Below the pieces are notes generated by a model that saw only the letters and a program-made list of their open reading frames with translations, had not been told where the DNA came from and searched no databases. Of a DNA stretch of 64,000 nucleotides, positions 20,245-31,050 are shown in pieces. Source of the DNA: Symbiodinium natans (Eukaryota; Sar; Dinophyceae; Suessiales; Symbiodiniaceae); NCBI GenBank assembly GCA_905221605.1, contig CAJNDS010002245.1, positions 62,001-126,000 on the forward strand. Direction: 5' to 3'. The position numbers and the translations under genes are program-made. Position 1 is the first letter of the stretch. Each line of letters starts with the position of its first letter.

Positions 20245-20324
20245 GGACTATATGGGGGTGTACGAAAATGGGAAACCCTTATATAGACCCCCAAATAGTA
20301 ATTGTCTACATGATTTTTAGGGCG

Positions 20325-20520
20325 AAAAGTATTGTTGACACACCTCGCCCCCTATATTTCTTGGAAAGCCTACGGCCTAATGGATAAGCACTCGATCTTG
20401 ATAGCGATGTGTCGCGATACTGGTCTGCTTCGATTCGGTTCGATATCGATACCGCGCAGCGATACCTCCCGGTTCGGTATCGATACGGATTCGATATCGA
20501 TAAAAGTATTGTTGAAACAT
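20325..20520. repeat. TATCGATA-rich palindromic segment with tRNA-like boxes
   Basis: AAAGTATTGTTGA occurs at both ends. Between them are GGCCTAATGGATAAGC (box A-like) and GGTTCGATATCG (box B-like), plus several ATCGATA palindromes. It may be a decayed tRNA-derived SINE; no cloverleaf could be drawn. Confidence 0.35.
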
Positions 20521-20816
20521 CCATAGTAAATAGTACGATACCCGTATAATAAGGACCCTCAAGAAGGTACCCCTAATTTCGGAAACCCCCATACTCGTAG
20601 TACGAATAGAATGAGTTGTCGAAAGCCGGCTCAAGATGAGGCGACGCTGCTCATGCCGTCGCATTGACACGCTCCGAAAGTGGCGATGGGTGTCACACGT
20701 GGATGTTAAGTTCTTCCAGTTCAGGGTTTTAGGGTGTGCCATTACACATGTGCTAGAGTTGCTAGGATTCAGGGTCTAGGGTCTAGGGTTTAGGGTTTAG
20801 GGGAGAGTATAGCCAG

Positions 20817-20908
20817 CCACGGCCATGGGGGAACGACACCTCAAGCACATCCTACCCTTCCTGGATGGCCTGGAACTTGCCAAGTCCGAACAGATGGCCA
20901 AGGCCGCA
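20817..20908 (+). CDS. Cys-rich model, exon 6
   Basis: Acceptor ATAGCCAG, donor GTAGCC. Enters in phase 1, leaves in phase 0. Starts TMGERHLKHILPFLDGLELA and ends KSEQMAKAA. Preceded by TTTAGGG, which breaks the usual polarity. An alternative donor at 20922 is possible. Confidence 0.6.
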
Positions 20909-20939
20909 GTAGCCTCCCTAAGTTTAGGCTCTCGATTTT

Positions 20940-21090
20940 TGGATTTAGGGTTTTAGGGTTTTAGGGTTTAGGGGTTTAGGGGTTTAGGGGGTTTTGGGGT
21001 TTTGGGGTTTTGGGGTTTTGGGGTTTTGGGGTTTTGGGGTTTTGGGGTTTTGGGGTTTTGGGGTTTTGGGGTTTTGGGGTTTTGGGGTTG
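20940..21090 (+). repeat. TTTTGGGG array
   Basis: TTTTAGGG and TTTAGGGG units pass into about 12 identical TTTTGGGG octamers, the repeat used at Oxytricha/Euplotes telomeres, here an internal variant of the local array. Confidence 0.97.
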
Positions 21091-21275
21091 ATGCTACCAC
21101 AAACGAGCCGCAGCCCGCTTGGGGGGCGCGGCGCCCGTGAAAGGCAGTTTGCTCGGCCATCAAAGACCTGAACCTCTGGGAGACTCTGTGCCTTGGGGGC
21201 TGGGTAGTTAGCCTTTTAACCTCTTTGGTTATATACAACACAATGAAAGGTTCACCTTTTTTGGGTCGAGGGTGT

Positions 21276-21381
21276 TAAACCCTAAACCCTTTACTAAACC
21301 CTAAACCCTAAACCCTAAACCCTAAACCCTAAACCCTAAACCCTAAACCCTAAACCCTAAACCCTAAACCCTAAACCCTAA
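21276..21381 (-). repeat. CCCTAAA tract ending in the acceptor
   Basis: About 14 heptamers; the last reads CCCTAAG and supplies the AG of the exon 7 acceptor. Confidence 0.95.
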
Positions 21382-21382
21382 G

Positions 21383-21450
21383 GTGCCGGTCCTACCTCAA
21401 GGAGGAGTTGACGAACCAGAGCGATCGAAAAGTTCCCTGGCCCCCCAGAG
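21383..21450 (+). CDS. Cys-rich model, exon 7
   Basis: Acceptor CCCTAAG, donor GTGACT. In the phase given by exon 6 it reads VPVLPQGGVDEPERSKSSLA then PQ and two bases (phase 2). A different frame is open to 21500 (CRSYLKEELTNQSDRKV), so the choice rests on the phase chain. The following intron is 4.6 kb. Confidence 0.5.
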
Positions 21451-21504
21451 GTGACTCGGCGCTGACTTGGGAAGCCCTTGGGCCTGCCATCCTTCGGGAG
21501 GTCT

Positions 21505-21686
21505 AGGGTTTAGGGTTTAGGGTTGAGGGTCTAAACCCCCTAAACCCCCTAAACCCCCTAAACCCCCTAAACCCCCTAAACCCCCTAAACCCCCTAAACC
21601 CTAAACCCTAAACCCTAAACCCCCTAACCCCCTAAACCCTAAACCCTAAACCCTAAACCCTAAACCCTAAACCCTAAACCCTAAAC
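21505..21686. repeat. Head-to-head telomeric junction
   Basis: TTTAGGG repeats switch to CCCCCTAAA repeats at GGGTTGAGGGTCTAAACCCC. The same junction sequence recurs at about 24493-24530. Confidence 0.9.
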
Positions 21687-21942
21687 TGCGAGCAAGGCCC
21701 CTGATTAGCTGCCGGCAAGGCAGCGGGCCGCAGCGAGCCCGCCGAGCCTCTAGCGACGGCAGCCGACAACTGAGTAGCGACAGTCTAGCAGTTGGAGGCA
21801 GATGCTCTCTTTAGTGCCAGAAGAGTTAGCTTCTGGCACCGTAACGCACTCCTCACAGCTTTGAAAGAGGGAACAGGGCGTACAGCCCTAAAGCATATTG
21901 TATTACCCTAAAGCCTAGACCCCCATCCTTCCCCTTTAAAAA
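21687..21942. other. Distant relative of the telomere-bounded cassette
   Basis: GC-rich DNA between two telomeric tracts. It contains CATATTGTATTACCCTAAAG, matching the TATATTGTATTACCCTAAAA segment of the cassette at 24.9 kb. The rest is too diverged to align by eye. Confidence 0.4.
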
Positions 21943-22816
21943 TTAGGATTTAGGATTTAGGATTTAGGATTTAGGATTTAGGATTTAGGATTTAGGATTT
22001 AGGATTTAGGATTTAGGATTTAGGATTTAGGATTTAGGATTAGGATTTAGGATTTAGGATTTAGGATTTAGGATTTAGGATTTAGGATTTAGGATTTAGG
22101 ATTTAGGATTTAGGATTTAGGATTTAGGATTTAGGATTTAGGATTTAGGATTTAGGATTTAGGATTTAGGATTTAGGATTTAGGATTTAGGATTTAGGAT
22201 TTAGGATTTAGGATTTAGGATTAGGATTTAGGATTTAGGATTTAGGATTTAGGATTTAGGATTTAGGATTTAGGATTTAGGATTTAGGGCAAAATGGAGG
22301 GGTGCCCAAAACCATCGATTTCAGTACTAAAAAATCGCACTTTTCATTGCGGCCAGGGCAGATGCTGGGGTCCCCCCTCCTTTAGAGAGCGTTTTGAAGA
22401 CTTTTAGCATTTAGGATTTAGGATTTAGGATTTAGGATTTAGGTTTTAGGATTTAGGATTTAGGATTTAGGATTTAGGATTTAGGATTTAGGATTTAGGA
22501 TTTAGGATTTAGGATTTAGGATTTAGGATTTAGGATTTAGGATTTAGGATTTAGGATATAGGATTTAGGATTTCGGATTTAGGATTTAGGATTCAGAATT
22601 TAGAATTTAGGATTTAGGATTTAGGATTTAGGATTTAGGATTTAGGATTTAGGGTTTAGGATTTAGGATTTAGGATTTAGGATTTAGGAATCAGGATTTA
22701 GGATTTAGGATTAGGATTAGGATTTAGGATTTAGGATTTAGTATTTAGGATTTAGGCTTTAGGATTTAGGATTTAGGATTTAGGATTTAGGATTTAGGAT
22801 TTAGGATTTAGGATTT
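21943..22816 (+). repeat. TTTAGGA array with an embedded unit
   Basis: Two blocks (21943-22290 and 22410-22816) of TTTAGGA, a one-base variant of the telomere repeat, about 100 copies in all. A copy of the 0.33-kb unit start (CCATCGATTTCAGTACT) lies between them. Confidence 0.97.
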
Positions 22817-23270
22817 AGGGTCCCCTGCTCCTCCCGGACCATTTCTGCGCCTTTTCGGGCTCCTCCCGGACAGTTTCTGCGCTTTTTTGGGCTCCCGGAC
22901 AGTTTCTGTTTTCCCGGACAGTTTCTGAGCCTTTTGGGCTTCTCCCGATTTAGGATTTAGGATTTAGGATTTGAGATTTAGGATTTAGGATTTAAGATTT
23001 AGGATTTAGGGTCCCCTGCTCCTCCCGGACCATTTCTGCGCCTTTTCGGGCTCCTCCCGGACAGTTTCTGCGCTTTTTTGGGCTCCCGGACAGTTTCTGT
23101 TTTCCCGGACAGTTTCTGAGCCTTTTGGGCTTCTCCCGGACAGTTTCTGAGCCTTTTTGGGCTCCTCCCGGAGTTTCTGGGCCTTTTTGGGCTCCTCCCG
23201 GGCCTTTTTAGGCTCCTCCCGGACAGTTTCTGAACTTTTTGGGCTCCTCCCGGATAGTTTCTAACAGTTA
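22817..23270. repeat. CTCCCGGACAGTTTCTG tandem segment
   Basis: A 120-base segment with four copies of TCCCGGACAGTTTCTG occurs twice (about 22820 and 23012), separated by TTTAGGA repeats. The second copy extends with five more irregular units of about 32 bases. Confidence 0.85.
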
Positions 23271-23271
23271 A

Positions 23272-24350
23272 AACCATCGATTTCAATACTAAAAAATTGC
23301 ACTTTTCATTGCGGGCCAGGGCAGATCCTGGGTCCCTTCTTTAGAGGAATCTTTTTGAAGCTTTTCAAGCCTTTTCGAGCCTTTTGGTGGCTCCTGGTGG
23401 CCTTTTGAAGCCTTTGGTGCCTTTTGGGGTAAAACGTTTATGATTTTTATCAAGATATCCACTACAGCAGAGAATACAAAAGCAACGAGAGAACAAGAAG
23501 CGTTCTTGTACACAGCGGCACGGAGCGCAGTGACAACGAGCGATGGCGCCGCGGCCCCGAGCGCGGAATCGGTGCTCCCAGCCGGGCCTACTCGGGCGTA
23601 AAACACAACGTATAAGCAGACTGTTGCCCCCTGCTTTACTTTTCGTTGTGACCAACACCATCGATTTGGGTGCTAAATCATAGCATTTTTCATTGCGGAC
23701 CCGAGCAAATCCTGGAGGTCCCCTTCTTCTAGGGGGCCTTTTGAAGGTTTTTGGTGGCTCTTGGGGCCTCGTGGGTGCTTTCTGGTACTCTTGTGGCCCT
23801 TTTAAAATGTTGGGGTAAAACGTTTATGATTTATATTAAAATATTCACTACAGCAGATAATACAAAAGCAGCGAGAGAACAAGAAGCGTTCTTGTACACA
23901 GCGGCGCCACGGAGCGCAGTGACAACGAGCGATGGCGCCGCGGCCCCGAGCGCGGAATCGGTGCTACCAGCCGGGCCTACTCGGGGTGCCCAAAACCATC
24001 GATTTCTGTACTAAAAAACATTTTTCATTGCGGGCCCGGAAAAATCCTGGAGGTCCTTTTTTAGGGGGCCTTTTGAAGCCTTTTGGTGGCTCTTGGGGCC
24101 TCGTGGATGCTTTCTGGTGCTCTTGTGGCCCTTTTGGGGTAAAACGTTTCTGATTTTTATTCAGATATCCACTAGGGCAGAGAATACAAAAGCAGCGAGA
24201 GAACAAGAAGCGTTCTTGTACACAGCGGCGCCACGGAGCGCAGTGACAGCGAGCGATGGCGCCGCGGCCCCGAGCGCGGAATCGGTGCTCCCAGCCGGGC
24301 CTACTCGGGCGTGAAAACACAACATATAAGCAGACTGTTACCCCCTGCTT
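23272..24350 (+). repeat. Three tandem units of about 0.33 kb
   Basis: Units begin near 23272, 23656 and 23992 with ACCATCGATTT...TTTTCATTGCGG and end with CCGGGCCTACTCGGG plus CAGACTGTTACCCCCTGC. The interior encodes the same frame in each (EQEAFLYTAA...SDGAAAPSAES), but synonymous-type bias was not tested. A truncated fourth copy lies at 22307 and a tail at 24355-24420. All lie inside intron 7 of the Cys-rich model. Confidence 0.8.
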
Positions 24351-24423
24351 TACTTTTCCTTTTGATTTATATTAAAACAACCCACAACTACAGCAGAGAA
24401 TACAAAGCAACGAGAGAACTATC

Positions 24424-24898
24424 AAAAAAAAAACCCTAAACCCTAATAGAGTAAGGTTTGGGTGGTCTTGGGGTGGGGTTTTAGCTAGGGTTTAGGGTTT
24501 AGGGTTGAGGGTCTAAACCCCCTAAACCCCCTAAACCCCCTAAACCCCCTAAACCCCCTAAACCCCCTAAACCCCCTAAACCCCCTAAACCCCCTAAACC
24601 CCCTAAACCCCTAAACCCCCCCCTAAACCCCTAAACCCCTAAACCCCTAAACCCCCTAAACCCCTAAACCCCCTAAACAAACCCCCTAACCCCCCCCCCT
24701 AAACCCCTAAACCCCTAAAAAACCCCCTAAAAACCCCCTAACCCCTACCCCCTAAACCCCTAAACCCCCTAAAAACCCCCTAAACCCCCTAAACCCCCAA
24801 CCCTAAACCCCCCTAAACCCCCTAAACCCTAAACCCTAAACCCTAAACCCTAAACCCTAAACCCTAAACCCTAAACCCTAAACCCTAAACCCTAAACC
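24424..24898. repeat. Telomeric array with CCCCCTAAA and CCCCTAAA variants
   Basis: Begins TTTAGGG, flips at TTGAGGGTCTAAACCCC, then CCCCCTAAA and CCCCTAAA blocks, and ends as perfect CCCTAAA that abuts the cassette. Confidence 0.95.
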
Positions 24899-25895
24899 CG
24901 CCCGCCCCCCCTCAAAGCTCTATTGGGGTAGGCGGGCGCAGCCAGCCGCACCCCTGAGGGGTCGCCAAGCTACAGTCGCCTAGCATAGTCACTGTTATAT
25001 TGTATTACCCTAAAACTTTCAGGGGGGTCCTTTTTCCATTTGGCCCTGGCCCTGGCCCCCTGGCCCCCTGGCCCCCTGGCCCCCTGGCCCCCTGGCCCCT
25101 GGCCCCCTGCCCCCCCTGGCCCCCTGGCCCCCCTGGCCCCCTGTCCCCCTGGCCCGCTGGCCCCCTGGCCCCCTGGCCCCCTGGCCCCTGGCCCCCTGGC
25201 CCCCCTGGCCCCCTGGCCCCCTGCACCGCTGCACCCCAACCCTCTGGGCTGGGCCTCCCTGAACCCCCGCCCTGCCTTTGGTCCTGGCCCTGACCTGGCC
25301 CTGATCCTGGCCCTGCTGGTCCTGGCCTGCCCTTCTCTGCCTGCCTGCCTGAGCCTGAACGCTGCCTGGCTCTGGCCCTGGCCTGGTACCTCTCACCTGG
25401 CTCTGGTGGTGGCCCTGCTCTGGTTCTTACTAGGGGTGCAGTGCAACCTCTTCGCGCCTTTTTTGAGAGGGCCCTTCGGCCCAGACCGTCCCCTTCACGC
25501 AAACCTGAAGGAGAGTCCTTTGCCTTATGGACCCAAGTGACCCACAACCTGCAAGTTCACGCCTGAGTTTTCTGTGAGAGGGCCCTTCGGCCCAGACCGT
25601 CCCCTTCGCGTAAACCTGAAGGGGAACCCTTTGCCTTATGGCCCCAAGAAAAGCCCAGAAGTCTAGTCACTAAAGGCTTGGGCTGTTCTAACTAGTTTTC
25701 AGAATCCTCCAAGAATGTTCGACGTGTGAGTTTTGAATGGTTGCCTTAGTTTGGGCTGGCTCCGCCTCGGTTTCGCGGATTTTGAATGGCTGGCTTGGTT
25801 TTGGCTGGCTCCGGTTTGGTTTCGCAGTGAGTTGTGATAGGGTGGCCTTGGGGTGGGCATGTCTTCACACTATTGCGTTCAGCTGACCCGTGCTA
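24899..25895 (+). mobile_element. Telomere-bounded cassette, copy 1
   Basis: Starts CCCGCCCGCC right after CCCTAAA repeats and ends GTTCAGCTGACCCGTGCTAC right before CCCTAAA repeats. Recognisable blocks in order: TTGGGGTAGGCGG, CACCCCTGAGG, a CCCCCTGGC minisatellite, GAGGGCCCTTCGGCCCAGAC (twice), GGCTGGCTCCGGTTTGGTTT and GGGCATGTCTTCACACTA. The same blocks occur in inverted order at 36.5-37.25 kb. No transposase frame is visible; mobility is inferred only from the duplicate. Confidence 0.7.
25050..25235. repeat. CCCCCTGGC minisatellite
   Basis: About 20 units of GGCCCCCT with length variants, inside the cassette. It produces long artificial Gly/Ala/Pro-rich frames on both strands. Confidence 0.95.
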
Positions 25896-26035
25896 CACCC
25901 TAAACCCTAAACCCTAAACCCTAAACCCTAAACCCTAAACCCTAAACCCTAAACCCTAAACCCTAAACCCTAACCCTAAACCCTAAACCCTAAATCCTAA
26001 ACCCTAACCCCTAAACCCTAAACCCTAAACCCTGT
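25896..26035 (-). repeat. CCCTAAA tract at intron 3' end
   Basis: About 19 heptamers directly downstream of the cassette and 18 bases before the exon 8 acceptor. Confidence 0.95.
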
Positions 26036-26053
26036 TTTGCCTCCGTCCCACAG

Positions 26054-26167
26054 TGGCACAGGCGAGGGGATGTGCGCCAGGCGGCATTTCGCAGAGATCT
26101 GGGAGCTCTGTCACTTGGTGCAGAACAATGAGGTCGAGCAGTGTCAGGACTGCCCGAGACTTGGAAA
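26054..26167 (+). CDS. Cys-rich model, exon 8
   Basis: Acceptor CTCCGTCCCACAG, donor GTGTTTAGGG. Phase 2 to 2. Starts GTGEGMCARRHFAEIWELCH and ends LVQNNEVEQCQDCPRLG. Cys/His spacing (C..H..C.H....C..C) suggests metal binding. In-phase with exon 9. One of the strongest exons in the window. Confidence 0.75.
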
Positions 26168-26917
26168 GTGTTTAGGGTTTCGGGATTAGGGTTTAGTTTA
26201 ATTAGGGGTTTAGGGTTTGGGGCAGGTTAGGGTTTAGGGATTAGGGTTCAGGGTTTAGGGTTTTTTGTTTGTGGGGAAGGTTGCAAGTTGAAGATAGCCC
26301 AAATCGGACCAGGGAGCTTGGACCAGAAAGCTTCCATGGAAGCCGTTTCTGAGCACATCGTTTCTGGAACTCTAAGCCCGAAACTTTTTTTTTACCATTG
26401 CCCTGTACATGACTTGACCGTGTGGTCTACTGGGAGGAGGTGCATACCCCTTAATTAAGGAAGAGACCTTAGACCTTAAACTACCCCTAAACCCCTCAGC
26501 AGAAGCCCTAAACCCTAAGCCCCTAAACCCTACAACCCTAAAACCCTAAAACCCTACAACCCTTAAGCCCTTAAACCCTTAAACCCCAAACCCTAACCTG
26601 CCCTCACCCCTGAAGCCCCCAAAACCCAAAGCACCAAGCCCAATCTCTAAATCCCTAGATCCCTAAGCCTAAACCCTAAACCCTACACCCTAAAACCCCA
26701 CTTGCAGTGCTCATCCTTACAAGCACGATTGACAATTCTCCTCCGATAAGGTCATACCTAGGCCGAGCTAGAAGGACGACAACGATTTAATCAACCTACC
26801 CCCAAACCTAAACCCAGAACTGCCCCATCAACCTCCAAGCAGACCACAACCCCTCCCGCTGCCAACGGCCCCAAACCCCCTACTCCCTAATCCTCACGCG
26901 TAGCCACCCGCGGAACA

Positions 26918-27103
26918 ACCTAAACCCTAAACCCTAAACCCTAAACCCTAAACCCTAAACCCTAAACCCTAAACCCTAAACTCTAAACCCGAAACCCGAA
27001 ACCCGAAACCCTAAACCCTAAACCCTAAACCCTAAACCCTAAACCCTAAATCCTAAACCCTAAACCCTCAACCCTCAACCCTAAACCCTAAACCCTAAAC
27101 CCC
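26918..27103 (-). repeat. CCCTAAA tract ending in the exon 9 acceptor
   Basis: About 25 heptamers with a few CCCGAAA and CCCTCAA variants; the last becomes CCCCAAG, the acceptor. Confidence 0.95.
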
Positions 27104-27106
27104 AAG

Positions 27107-27192
27107 GAAGTGGGTTGCCGTGAACGGCGATGGAGGTGGCCTGGACTGCGAGGTGTGCGGAGGCCATTGGTGCGACGACTGCGCCCCTCGAG
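27107..27192 (+). CDS. Cys-rich model, exon 9
   Basis: Phase 2 to 1. Starts KWVAVNGDGGGLDCEVC and ends GGHWCDDCAPR. CxxC...HxCxxC spacing is typical of treble-clef or RING-like zinc sites. The intron that follows is 3.67 kb. Confidence 0.75.
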
Positions 27193-27226
27193 GTCCTGAC
27201 AAACGAGCCCAGAGCGTGCTTGGAGG

Positions 27227-27420
27227 GTTTTTAGGGTTTTCAGGGTTTTTAGGGTTTTTAGGGTTTTTAGGGCTTTTCGGGTTTTCAGGGTTTTAGGGTT
27301 TTTAGGGTTTTTAGGGTTTTAGCGTTTTCAGGGTTTTTAGGGTTTTCAGGGTTTTTAGGGTTTTTAGGGCTTTTAGGGTTTTTAGGGTTTTTAGGGTTTT
27401 TAGGGCTTTTAGGGCTTTTA
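27227..27420 (+). repeat. TTTTTAGGG tract at intron 5' end
   Basis: About 20 nonamers TTTTTAGGG with TTTTCAGGG variants starting about 35 bases after the exon 9 donor. A short echo lies at 28187-28230. Confidence 0.95.
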
Positions 27421-27429
27421 CTCCCAACT

Positions 27430-30200
27430 GCTAAAGTCGTTGCGTTTCTTACATGTGACCAGCAGACATTGCGGGAGAGTGTTTCGGGGGGTCGTTGCGT
27501 TTGGGGTGTCTACATGGGGATTTACATGAGAAGTCCGTGCTAGTTTGCTATAAACAAGAGCGGGAAAGGATTATCAGAAAGTCGTGCCTATTCGTAAATC
27601 GCAAGAGAACGCGCGCAGCCATGTAAAACCTTGAATTATATCACAAGTGGCTCAACATGACTCAGCTATCCCGACAAAGACGGGAGAACAAGCTGGGTCA
27701 AGCAGATTCCTAGAATCTGGTGCACGCAGATGAACCACAGTTATCATGACTGAATAACAGAAAGCACAGGACGCCTTCAAAGTACACTCGCAGGTATCGT
27801 CCTTATACAAAAAGTCAATTGTGACAGGTATCGTCCCGACCAGTGAACATTTTCCGGAAACAATGTTATACTATGGTCAGATGCCTTCAAACTACGCTCG
27901 CAGATATCGTCCATATACAAAAAGTCAATTGCGAGAGGTATCGTCCCGACCAGAGAAAAGATCCGAAAGCAATGTAGAAAAAACTGAAATGCACTGAAAG
28001 TACGTGCTGTTCCTTGGGGATCGAGCGCCAAATGCCTCTCTGAATGATCTGCTTCATGGCTTGTTGGGGACCGCTGTTCCTTGCAGCAAAAGGTGATTGC
28101 AAGGACCCTGCCGCGACCCCCTCGTTGCGCCGTGTTCATTAGGGATCTCTACAAAAAACCATGTTTGCAAGGACTTCCGCGTTTAGGAGTAGGGTTTTTA
28201 GGGTTTTTAGGGCTTTTAGGGCTTTTAGGGTTTAGGGTCTAGGATTCTCGCAGCGGGTGCGCTTCGACCCCCTCCATGAAGTGTTTGGGAGTCGGCGCAT
28301 GAGCTGCAATACCCACCCACCCAAATTACAAACCTTGGACGAATTTTGGGTTGTCTTAGTTACACGCTTGGAATAAGCAAGACTATCTATGACGAGAGCA
28401 AAAATGGAAATGTAGCTTTCGAGAAAGCAAGAGGTTTGTCCGGTGGGGCGGCCCTTCGGCCGTTTTGGAAATTGTTCTTTCCACCCCCAAGGCAAACTCT
28501 CTCTTCCGGAAGCAAAGCAAGCGGCCGCGGATGTTTCCAGCCCTTTCAGGAATGCTTTCAATAAAAGTGGCAGGCTCGATTGGATTCGACTTCATGGTCC
28601 TTCGAAAAACCTTTTCCGGGCGTTGAATTCTTCGAGTCCTTAATCCTAAAGCTTGAATCCCACATCAGAGCCCCAGAGGCATCAAAAGAACCCCAGTGCC
28701 AGGTTCTGAAAAGCGATTTTGGAACAGAATCTGGTCCAAAAACTTGGTAGCGGCGTTCCCCGTGACCGCAGAGGTTTTGCAGAGGCAGACCGAAGCACAT
28801 ACTGTGGAAATGTGCACTTTCCTCGAGTTTTTGAGGGTTGGCCATTTTAGGGGTTGCGTGGCCACTGCAAAGATGTATCGTTTTTGCCACTGCTTCCAGC
28901 TTTGAGGTGCCTAAAACGATGGCAGGCGTGGGGAATTCAGGAGACACAGAACGGAGTGCTCAAAACGAAAACTTTTCGGAAGCCCTTTTAGACAGACGTA
29001 GAATGTTCAGTGTGAACCCTGAACCCTTTCCCGTGTTAGGTTTCAGAAGGGTGTGAGGCAGGCAAACTTTTTCAGACCCTGGCGTTTGCTTGCTTTGCCA
29101 AGGCTCCGAGAGCGTTCCAAATGTGGGGTCCATTGTTCTGGCGCCACCCAAAGCTCAGGACATAATCGAAGATTCTGGGATTCGGCATTCAACGACCTCT
29201 TCAAGTATCTCCAGCAAACATCAAGACATTGGGTCCCTGTGCTTCTGCTTTCGCCTTTTTTGGGCCTTGGCACGGACGCAGTGAACTGCATTTTTCGAGT
29301 GGTTCACGGCCGGAAATCTGATTTTCTCGCCTCAGCAGCGCTTTTCCAAGCCTTACAGCCATCAGCAATAAGGACCACCCTGACCCACGCAGCCACACTT
29401 GGGACAGGAGGTGGGAACCCGAAGAAAGCCGCCCTCCACAAGCTTCTTAAAACTCGTTTCCTGCGACATGCTATGTGTCAAAGGCGGGCCGGTATACAGG
29501 CCATGGACAAGGACACGGCAAGCCACGCCAGAATGGACATGCCTCGGTAAGAAAGGGAAAAGGTGCTTGGAGGAGATGCTGCGAGGAGAAATGAATTGTG
29601 TAGAGCACGGCGGGGAATGGACGAAACCAACCCCCCTCCCCCCCCCCCCCCCACCCCAGCAAACCCTAAACCCTGAAAACCCCAAAAACCCTTGCGGTCA
29701 CAGGTGACGCCGCTGGCAAAAACTTGTCAGCCCTTTCAGGATTGACATCGGTAAAAGTGGCAGGTGCGACTCGATTCCACTCCGTGGTCGTTCGCAAGCT
29801 TTACAAAGCGTTTTGCGTGGCATGCCATAGTGCCATAGAACCCTGGCCTGAATTTCAGATAATTTTAGGCGTGATTTTCGCCTCCGGATCTTAATTTAAG
29901 CTTCCAAACAGAAATGTTCGGTCCCTTTAATTTTTGCATCCGGGCCTTACTTTTGAGTCTCCGAGGCCTTAGTTTCAGCCTCTGGGCTGTAAGTTTTGGA
30001 GAATGTTAGGTGTCAGTGCCCCAGCAAGTGGAGGGAATTCAGGGGTTCCCCGGTCGTGTGTGGAGGGTTTGGGGCTATCTTTATGTAGGCTGACAGAGGC
30101 GGCTTTTGCAAAGCCGCGTGGACCTTCCGGTCGACCTGCGGCTGGGCCTTTCGGCAAGCCAGCCTCGGTCCGCGGGCTCTAGCGACCGGCCCCATTGCAG
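27430..30200. other. Large intron 9 with two diverged duplications
   Basis: Mostly unique DNA. A ~100-base unit (GCCTTCAAAGTACACTCGCA...TCGTCCCGACCAG) occurs at 27770 and 27883. A ~75-base segment (CAGCCCTTTCAGGA...GTGGCAGG...GGTC) occurs at 28535 and 29727. Open frames of 66 to 165 codons on both strands (for example 28558-28947 minus, 29053-29550 plus) lack clear splice context; I do not call them genes. Confidence 0.45.
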
Positions 30201-30864
30201 GGGCCGGTCTTCAGTTTAGGGTTTAATTAGGGTTTAGGTTTAGTGTTTAGGGTTTAGGGTTTACCTTTGGGATGGTTGAACTTTTCCCTTCTTCATATTT
30301 AAGAATATTTTGCAGAGAGGGATGTCTGGCCCTCTTAATTCAAGTTCAGAAAATCATGTAAGTCTAGGGCTCAGGGCTTTATAAGGGTGTGTGTTTTGGG
30401 GTTGAGGGTCTCCGTAAGGTTTCTTGGGGTAGGTTGCAGTAGGCTACAACCTTTCTGAGGAATTTCGATCCCAGAGATTAATTTTTGGGTCCACAAAACC
30501 TGAACGCTAAATCCTGCACCCTAAACACAAAACCCTGAACCCCAAACCCCAAACCCTGAACCCTAAATGTTAAACCCGAAGCATAAGCAATCGGGTCGGC
30601 GCTGGGTGGACAAGGCGAGTGGGTTAGAAGAGGTCAAGGGGATTGGTGGGCGCAGCAGAACCTTAGGGTTTCGGGTGTAGGGTCGAGGGTTTAGCCGACA
30701 CGATATCTAGAGAACGCAAAGCCCGAAACCCTGAACGCGGGACCAAGCCAATGACTTCCCAACAACTTTGTCCAGGCCCAAAAACTGCGTGCGGCGTTAG
30801 AGGTTAGAGGACTAAACCCCCAAACCTCTCAGTCCTCTTGAAAACCCTACCCCTTTGCTCCAAG
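30201..30864. other. 3' part of intron 9
   Basis: Telomere-like heptamers of both orientations, degenerate, at 30208-30270 and 30520-30580. The last 20 bases before the exon are CCCTACCCCTTTGCTCCAAG, pyrimidine-rich. Confidence 0.5.
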
Positions 30865-30930
30865 GATTCGTGCCTTGCAAAGACTGTCCCGACTTCAGCC
30901 TAACGCACTGCTTTGAGTGCTTCGCGGAGG
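30865..30930 (+). CDS. Cys-rich model, exon 10 (ZZ-like)
   Basis: Acceptor TTGCTCCAAG, donor GTAAGA (consensus). Phase 1 to 1. Reads FVPCKDCPDFSLTHCFECFA plus E. CxxCxDFxLxxCxxCF is the core of ZZ-type zinc fingers, although the rest of the domain does not match clearly. The frame stays open to 30983 with further Cys/His (HHCECNS), so a longer splice form is possible. Confidence 0.75.
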
Positions 30931-31004
30931 GTAAGACACACCACTGCGAGTGCAACTCGGTGGCGACTTTTGCAAGCCCTAAACCACCCCCCCCCCCCCT
31001 CCAC

Positions 31005-31013
31005 CTCCACCCC

Positions 31014-31048
<35 letters not shown>
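31005..31048. repeat. Poly-C tract
   Basis: About 33 consecutive C, following CCTCCACCTCCACCCC; artificial proline-rich frames arise here. Confidence 0.95.

Positions 31049-31050
<2 letters not shown>

Noticed and set aside
25005-25547. 180-codon Gly/Arg/Gln-rich frame
   Set aside because: Arises from the CCCCCTGGC minisatellite of the cassette; open on both strands.
29053-29550. 165-codon plus-strand frame
   Set aside because: No splice context, ordinary composition and overlapping frames on the other strand; probably chance within the large intron.
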